From Gallintestinimicrobium propionicum (GTDB lineage Bacteria; Bacillota; Clostridia; Lachnospirales; Lachnospiraceae), in NCBI RefSeq assembly GCF_025567525.1, contig NZ_JAOQJY010000013.1, positions 44,575-108,574 on the forward strand: DNA of 64,000 nucleotides. Reading direction: 5' to 3'. Shown here in pieces: positions 59,417 through 64,000 of the stretch. Position numbers and translations under genes: made by a program. The notes below the pieces were generated by a model. That model was not told the DNA's origin, did not search any database, and was given only the letters and a program-made list of their open reading frames with translations. Each line of letters opens with the position of its first letter. Position 1 is the first letter of the stretch.

Positions 59417-59713
59417 TTATCCGGCGTTCCCGTCCTCGGCTCGTTTTTTCAGATATGCCCGCGCTTCCTCGCCCGTTAAGGCAAGCCGGAGCAGGTCGGC
59501 GGCTTCCTCGTCGGTCATGTTCTTTGCTTCCGGCACAATGCTCTCAAAGACTGCGCCCCGGACGATAAGGCGGTGGCTGCGCGTTCTGCGTTCCTCTTTG
59601 GATAACTTCTGACGCAACATCTTTTCCCGGTTCTCAAACTGCCGGATTTTCTTCTTTCCGTCCTCAATCTCGGCTTGCAGCTCCTCGCGGGTTTTCTCTC
59701 TCGGTTTTGTCAT
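59417..59713 (-). CDS. DUF3847 family protein
   Basis: A 98-residue protein with an N-terminal coiled coil (REELQAEIEDGKKKIRQFEN) and RSHRLIVRGAVFESIVPEAKNMTDEEAADLL, matching DUF3847, found before MobA in small mobilizable elements. It is probably a relaxosome accessory protein analogous to MobC. Confidence 0.82.
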   Translation of the reverse strand: MTKPREKTREELQAEIEDGKKKIRQFENREKMLRQKLSKEERRTRSHRLIVRGAVFESIVPEAKNMTDEEAADLLRLALTGEEARAYLKKRAEDGNAG

Positions 59714-59863
59714 AGTTGGTCGCTCCTTTCTGCCTGTCGGCGTAGAAAAAGGACAGTCGATTTCTCGGCTGCCCTTTTGGATGGGTATTAAGTTTTATTG
59801 TGTGCTGTTTTATCTTACCCTTATTGTTTTGACACTTTACTTAAACGGGATATTTCATCATCA

Positions 59864-60802
59864 TTATTCAATAATCGTGTTGATAGCAGACTGTACCGCT
59901 TTATATCTCCCCTCATTTGAGTGTGCCGCTAAACAGGTAATTAAATATGCTTTTCCATCTTTTTCATACAGAACAACAATGTTATAGGAAGATGCCATTG
60001 TTCCTGTTTTCATTCCTTTAACATTTGCATTATAGTACGGTGAATTTTCATCTAAAAATTCATTTGTATTTTTCCATGTAAATTCACCTTGCGGAGTTTG
60101 AATTGAAAATTCGCTTTTTCCAATACATTCTTTAACAAAATCGTAGTTAAGGAGCTTCAACGCTACGCGGTTAATGTCATCTAAATGAGAGTCAGCTTGC
60201 ATAGACGCGCCACTTGGGTCATTATATAAATTTGTTTTGGAATAGCCTGCTTCGATTAAATACTCACTAAGTTCTGTCATGAAATAATCTATATATTCCG
60301 TTGCTGTATAACCTTCGCCTAATTCGTTTTTAGCGATATGATATGCCAACGCATAGGCTGCGTCATTTCCGGAAGGAACAAGCATAGCCTCCATGATTTG
60401 TTTAACTGTGTATTCCCCAGCATACAGATTTGCTAAAGATGAACCCGCCGGAACAAGTTCTAATACCTCTTGATTTACTTCAACAATATCTTCCAAATCT
60501 ACTTTTCCCAAAGCATAATCAATGGCAAATAGTTTTGCCAAACTTGCTACTGTGGGAAGTTGGCTATCGCCCTCGTAAAATAAATATTCCTCCTGTTCAA
60601 TATCATAAACAGAAAATGAAAGAGCGTCCTGCGGAATGTTAAGCTCGTTCGTACTTAGTTGAAAATCAATTTTTTTATAGATGTCCTTTAAGAAATCAAA
60701 ACGATAAATCCCTGTTTTGTGTAGCCCAATTACTGCAACAAATGCTATAAACAACACTGTTACAAAAGCTATTATCTTTTTACATTTTCTATGCTTCTTC
60801 AT
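59864..60802 (-). CDS. D-alanyl-D-alanine carboxypeptidase-like serine hydrolase (IME cargo)
   Basis: A 312-residue protein with an N-terminal membrane/signal segment (KIIAFVTVLFIAFVAVIGL) and the three penicillin-binding active-site motifs: S87-L-A-K90, S144-G-N146 and K265-T-G267. The order and spacing fit peptidase family S11, which trims stem-peptide D-alanine. The gene is markedly AT-richer than the rest of the IME, so it was probably acquired separately. It might alter sensitivity to cell-wall antibiotics. An extended -10 (TGCTATACT) lies upstream. Confidence 0.88.
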   Translation of the reverse strand: MKKHRKCKKIIAFVTVLFIAFVAVIGLHKTGIYRFDFLKDIYKKIDFQLSTNELNIPQDALSFSVYDIEQEEYLFYEGDSQLPTVASLAKLFAIDYALGKVDLEDIVEVNQEVLELVPAGSSLANLYAGEYTVKQIMEAMLVPSGNDAAYALAYHIAKNELGEGYTATEYIDYFMTELSEYLIEAGYSKTNLYNDPSGASMQADSHLDDINRVALKLLNYDFVKECIGKSEFSIQTPQGEFTWKNTNEFLDENSPYYNANVKGMKTGTMASSYNIVVLYEKDGKAYLITCLAAHSNEGRYKAVQSAINTIIE

Positions 60803-60881
60803 ATTTTTTCTCCCACGAATTTATATCTGCCATTCTGTGCCTTTGAGAAAAGTATAGCACAAGAATATGAACAAATCCACA

Positions 60882-61178
60882 TTATTTCAACAAGTTTGTA
60901 GTGCTGTTTTCTCTGGCATATCGCCGCGTTGCTTCCCGTCGTTCCTCGCTGTATGGGGCGGTCAGACGGAAAGAGAAGCGCCCCTTGCGGATTTCAAACT
61001 CCATGCAGCCCGTTTCGGGGTCTGCGTCGGTCTGGCGGCACTGGTCGGGGTGCTGTCTGGCGTAGGCGGCAAGCCGTTTCTTCAAGTCGGTGTTGTGGGT
61101 GCGGATATGGATTAGCGGGTCTTTCTCGTCAAACCAAATATCGGTGGTCTTTTCCTGCTTCGTAAGCCCTGTTCTCAT
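60882..61178 (-). CDS. Conserved IME protein of unknown function
   Basis: A 98-residue protein: TTDIWFDEKDPLIHIRTHNT, LKKRLAAYARQHPDQCRQTD, then CMEFEIRKGRFSFRLTAPYS. I recognise it only as a regular neighbour in clostridial mobilizable elements. It is soluble, with no clear domain. Good spacing and GC content support a real gene. Confidence 0.7.
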   Translation of the reverse strand: MRTGLTKQEKTTDIWFDEKDPLIHIRTHNTDLKKRLAAYARQHPDQCRQTDADPETGCMEFEIRKGRFSFRLTAPYSEERREATRRYARENSTTNLLK

Positions 61179-61311
61179 AAACTCTCCTTTCTGCGCCCCT
61201 GTTACGCAGTAGGGGCATTTTTCGGGTGTTTTTCCCGGCTCTTGACTTGGGGAAAATGAGGATTTTCAAATAGAAATCGCCCGGACAGGGAATGGTTCGT
61301 CGGGGCGGCTG

Positions 61312-61503
61312 TTATCGCAAGATTTCTGTTTTTTCCGGCTCTTGACCGTCAGACGCGGATAAACGCGAACTGTCGGCAAGCACCAGTTTGAGCAACTTGT
61401 CGCGGAATGTTTCTGTGCTGCTGTGATTGAAAAATAACTCCACAACAATGGTCTGCCCGTTCCTCTGGGTCGTGATGATACTGTCGGGGGTCTGTTCTGC
61501 CAT
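61312..61503 (-). CDS. tnpW: TnpW-like small protein
   Basis: A 63-residue protein (MAEQTPDSIITTQRNGQTIVVELFFN; ETFRDKLLKLVLADSS). It resembles TnpW, first described in the Tn4451/TnpX group. Function unknown; it lies next to the recombinase gene. Confidence 0.72.
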   Translation of the reverse strand: MAEQTPDSIITTQRNGQTIVVELFFNHSSTETFRDKLLKLVLADSSRLSASDGQEPEKTEILR

Positions 61504-61582
61504 AGGCGGCTCCTTTCTCCGGGTGCAAAAGAGGGATTTCCCGTAGTTCGGAAAATCCCTCTTGGTTGACGGTTATTCTGTT

Positions 61583-63433
61583 TTACTGTGTGGGCTGTGC
61601 GGCGGCTGCCTGCGCCTTTTTCTTCGCCCGGTATTCCCGCGCCTTGATACGGTCATACTCCCGCTGCTTTTCAAGGTTTCGCGCCCGGTACTCCCTTGAA
61701 TACTGCCGGTGGTATGCGCGGCTCTTTTCCTTTTTGGCTTCTTCGATTTCCTCCCGCATTTGCCGGATTTCCTGCTCGGTCGGTTCTGCAAGCTGTGTCA
61801 CTTCATTCTCAAACTTGCCGATATAATTGAAATATATGCTGATGTGCTGGATTGCGTATCTCGCCCTTTTCTGGTCGCGCTCATGCACTTCAATCCTGCT
61901 GATAAACTCGTTGAGAATGGCGGGGGTAAGTTCGGTAAAGGCGGCATGGCGTTCCGTCAGCTTCAAAAACTTCTGCGCCCGTCCTCCCGCGTTCTCATAA
62001 GCGGATAGCTGCTCTTGGAGCGTGGCAAGCTCCGCTTTCAGCGCATAGTATTCTTCCGAATACTTCTGCGACATCTGCTCATAACGGTCTTGCGGGATCG
62101 TGCCGAGGGCGTTGTCCTCATAGAGCTTATTCAGCACCTTGTCAATCTGTTCAAGGCGCGTCGTGATTTGCGGAATACGCTTCTGCTGTTTCTTGGTCTG
62201 GTCGGTCTGCTGCATGGCAAGGTTCTTTTTCACTAAGGCTTCAAACTCCGCCCGGTTGCTGATAGAATAGTCCTCGATTTTCTTCAGCACTTCCGCGATG
62301 GTCTGCATGAGCAAGTCCGCGTCCATGATGTGCGGGGAATGACACTTGGGGTTTTTAGCCTTTCCCTTGTGATACTCGCTGCAATAGGCAACGTGCCGTT
62401 TGCCGCCGTTCCTGTAATCTATGCGAATGTGCATTTTTGAACCGCAGTCTTTACAAAAAAGCAAGCCCGACAAAGGGTGGATTTCCCCGTCCCCGTTGGG
62501 GCGTCTGACGGGTGCGTTTTCCAAAATCCGCTGTACGGTTTCAAAATCGCTGCGGCTGATAATCGGCTCATGCACATTTTCTGTGATGTGCCACTGGCTC
62601 CGGTCTACATAGTGGTTATGTTTATCCCGGAAATGCTTTGTAGTCTTGAAGTTGACCACATCGCCGCAATACTCCTGCCGTGTGAGGATATTGGTCAAGG
62701 TGGCTTTGTTCCACTTGCAGCGGTTATCCTCGTTGAGCGTCTTATTTTTACAGGTTCCTCGCCCTCGGTCTTTCATATAGAAAGTGGGGGTAGGGATTTG
62801 CTCGTTTTTCAGATGCACGGCGATTTGGTTGCGGTTCTTCCCGCCGATAAACAGACGGAAAATCAAACGGACAACCGCGGCGGCTTCCTCGTCGATTATC
62901 CAAAAATCCTTGTTGTCCGGGTCTTTGACATAGCCGTAAGGGGCTTCGGTGACAATCGGCTTTCCACTCATGCCTTTGGTCTTAATGCCCGTTTTTACTT
63001 TCTTGCTGATGTCCTTTGCATACCACTCCGACATGATATTGATAAAGGGCGCAAACTCCAGCGTGTCGGGCTTCTCGCTGTCTATGCCGTTGTTGACCGC
63101 GATAAAGCGCACGTTGTTCCGTCTGAAAATCTCCATAGCGTTGCCGACTTGGAGATAGTCGCGCCCCCAGCGGGTAAGGTCTTTCATAATGCAGACACCG
63201 ATTTTCCCGTTTTCCACATCGTCCATCATGCGGGAGTAGGCGGAACGGTCAAAAAATCTGCCGCTTTCGTCATCGTCGATGTAGTGCCGGATCTTGGTTA
63301 GGTGCTGCCCTCTGGCATAGTTCTCCAAAAATATTTTTTGGTTCTGTATGCTGTTGCTCTCGCCGCCGTCCCTATCCTCGTCGCCCACGGAAAGGCGGGA
63401 GTAAAGGGCTGTAATTTTGCTATAATCAGTCAT
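61583..63433 (-). CDS. Large serine recombinase of the IME (TnpX/TndX type)
   Basis: A 616-residue recombinase. The catalytic domain holds Ser12 (ALYSRLSVGDE), then DDDESGRFFDRSAY, MKDLTRWGRDYLQVGNAMEIF. A recombinase domain (GKPIVTEAPYGYVKDP), zinc ribbon (LLFCKDCGSKMHIR, then YCSEYHKG...CHSPHI) and a long coiled coil with a basic C-terminus follow. The start at 63433 is preferred because AGGAGG lies eight bases before it. It should excise the IME and reseal virD4. Confidence 0.95.
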   Translation of the reverse strand: MTDYSKITALYSRLSVGDEDRDGGESNSIQNQKIFLENYARGQHLTKIRHYIDDDESGRFFDRSAYSRMMDDVENGKIGVCIMKDLTRWGRDYLQVGNAMEIFRRNNVRFIAVNNGIDSEKPDTLEFAPFINIMSEWYAKDISKKVKTGIKTKGMSGKPIVTEAPYGYVKDPDNKDFWIIDEEAAAVVRLIFRLFIGGKNRNQIAVHLKNEQIPTPTFYMKDRGRGTCKNKTLNEDNRCKWNKATLTNILTRQEYCGDVVNFKTTKHFRDKHNHYVDRSQWHITENVHEPIISRSDFETVQRILENAPVRRPNGDGEIHPLSGLLFCKDCGSKMHIRIDYRNGGKRHVAYCSEYHKGKAKNPKCHSPHIMDADLLMQTIAEVLKKIEDYSISNRAEFEALVKKNLAMQQTDQTKKQQKRIPQITTRLEQIDKVLNKLYEDNALGTIPQDRYEQMSQKYSEEYYALKAELATLQEQLSAYENAGGRAQKFLKLTERHAAFTELTPAILNEFISRIEVHERDQKRARYAIQHISIYFNYIGKFENEVTQLAEPTEQEIRQMREEIEEAKKEKSRAYHRQYSREYRARNLEKQREYDRIKAREYRAKKKAQAAAAQPTQ

Positions 63434-63489
63434 GTGCATAACCTCCTGTGCGTCCATGTATGTGTCATTTACACTTAAAATTATGCACT

Positions 63490-63792
63490 CCAGCGGGCCG
63501 AACCATATTCCAAACCATGTCGATATTTCTTGGCGTTCTTGCTTTTAAGATACACCGCCAGCCTCAGACCAACACCGCAGCACAGCCCTACCAACAAGTC
63601 CAATGGATGCAGGCTTGGCCAGAAACTTTGCAGCGCCCCAGGCAGAACCTCAACCAGCGAAAGAAACTTTTCTGAAGCATCCGCCCCTTGTGCCATTCGC
63701 CATGCCTCTCCAAAATTGGTAGCAAACAGCCCCAGCAGGATATACGGCATATTCAGCAAAATGAGCTTTTTGATGTCCAATGTCTTTTTCAT
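63490..63792 (-). pseudogene. virD4 of ICE2, N-terminal part
   Basis: 101 residues from MKKTLDIKKLILLNMPYILL to LEYGSARW, with two membrane helices and 43-50% apparent likeness by eye to the ICE1 start. It runs into the IME and stops two codons later. Its ATG overlaps the pcfB TGA (ATGA). Confidence 0.9.
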
Positions 63793-64000
63793 CGTTCCAG
63801 CTCCTTTCGCTTGGTGCGATCCACCACAGCATTTTTAACCATCTCTTTGAACTGGTTAAGTTTTGCCAGTACGGACGGGCGCTCTGTTTTCGTTGCCTTT
63901 TTGACCTTTTTGTTGGTATACTCTGTAAAAGCTGCTGTCAGAGCATCTGCATCACGGCCTTTGAAAAAAATCAGGTACTTTGGCGGAGAACTGCTGCGGT
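63789..64000 (-). CDS. PcfB-like (DUF3801) protein of ICE2, C-terminal part (cut by window edge)
   Basis: The frame reads SPPKYLIFFKGRDADALTAAFTEYTNKKVKKATK and ends KRKELER, matching the second half of the ICE1 PcfB-like protein (HYLLFFKANQADAITAAF). The N-terminus lies beyond the window. Confidence 0.88.
   Translation of the reverse strand, partial: RSSSPPKYLIFFKGRDADALTAAFTEYTNKKVKKATKTERPSVLAKLNQFKEMVKNAVVDRTKRKELER

Larger units (their letters stand above)
55653..63489 (-). mobile_element. Integrative mobilizable element (IME) inserted in ICE2 virD4
   Basis: About 7.84 kb between two TGG trinucleotides that lie in one virD4 codon of the target. Gene order (minus strand): large serine recombinase, tnpW, unknown, D,D-carboxypeptidase, DUF3847, relaxase, primase-helicase. 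It has its own integration, replication and mobilization functions but no conjugation channel. This resembles the small elements nested in Tn1549-like ICEs of C. difficile. Confidence 0.9.
52270..64000 (-). mobile_element. ICE2 relic: second Tn1549-like element, interrupted by an IME and a group II intron
   Basis: pcfB and virD4 lie in the same order as in ICE1 but on the minus strand. The virD4 parts are 63,792-63,490, 55,649-55,160 and 52,416 to about 52,260. Other ICE2 genes upstream of pcfB lie beyond the window, and genes downstream of virD4 have been lost at the tnpV fusion. Boundaries are approximate. Confidence 0.75.

Overview
The window looks like the chromosome of an anaerobic gut member of the Clostridia, most likely Lachnospiraceae. 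The evidence is a fused SecDF followed by recJ, the SCIFF peptide with its radical SAM maturase, a TIGR04086-type membrane protein, meso-diaminopimelate dehydrogenase, a CprABC-RK-like lantibiotic immunity operon, and Tn1549/CTn5-type conjugative elements. These assignments come from reading the translations; no database was searched.

Layout. (1) 1-19.4 kb is host backbone, almost all on the minus strand: recJ (cut by the window edge), secDF, scfB, scfA, TIGR04086 protein, 4'-phosphopantetheinyl transferase, ddh, a membrane-anchored amidase, hisS, a metallophosphatase, an operon of two membrane proteins plus an M20 peptidase, decayed adh and tetR fragments, a two-component system with a three-subunit lantibiotic-immunity ABC transporter, and a GNAT acetyltransferase. 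(2) 19,759-46,614 is a complete-looking conjugative element of about 26.85 kb (ICE1) inserted in a tetR gene. The two tetR halves lie on either side and rejoin in frame to a 197-residue protein when the element is removed. ICE1 carries ParB-like, antirestriction, DNA methyltransferase, type IV secretion (VirD4, VirB6, PrgI, VirB4, NlpC/P60), MobC/relaxase, regulatory, sigma-like and large serine recombinase genes. Its cargo is a low-GC two-component system and a lipoprotein. A 291-base run of N lies inside its virD4. (3) 46.6-51.2 kb is probably host DNA again: the 5' half of tetR with its double operator, a large repetitive surface protein, an integrase relic, and a three-gene DUF3791/DUF3990 operon. 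(4) 51.25 kb to the end is a graveyard of mobile DNA. A second, minus-strand conjugative element (ICE2 relic) has its virD4 gene split by a 7.8-kb mobilizable element (serine recombinase, TnpW, D,D-carboxypeptidase, relaxase, primase-helicase), split again by a 2.74-kb group II intron, and finally fused to the 3' end of a tnpV gene. An IS91-type fragment and a second group II intron remnant lie beside it.

Three sequence-level patterns stand out. A 35-bp palindrome occurs five times, only in host DNA. An unrelated 23-bp palindrome occurs 18 times, only in ICE1, mostly between a stop codon and the next ribosome-binding site. Three mobile-element genes appear to start at AUC codons placed correctly behind strong Shine-Dalgarno sequences. 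ICE1 also has two near-copies of one promoter/operator, one before the relaxase operon and one before the recombinase, which suggests that excision and transfer are switched on together. No tRNA, rRNA or CRISPR array was recognised.
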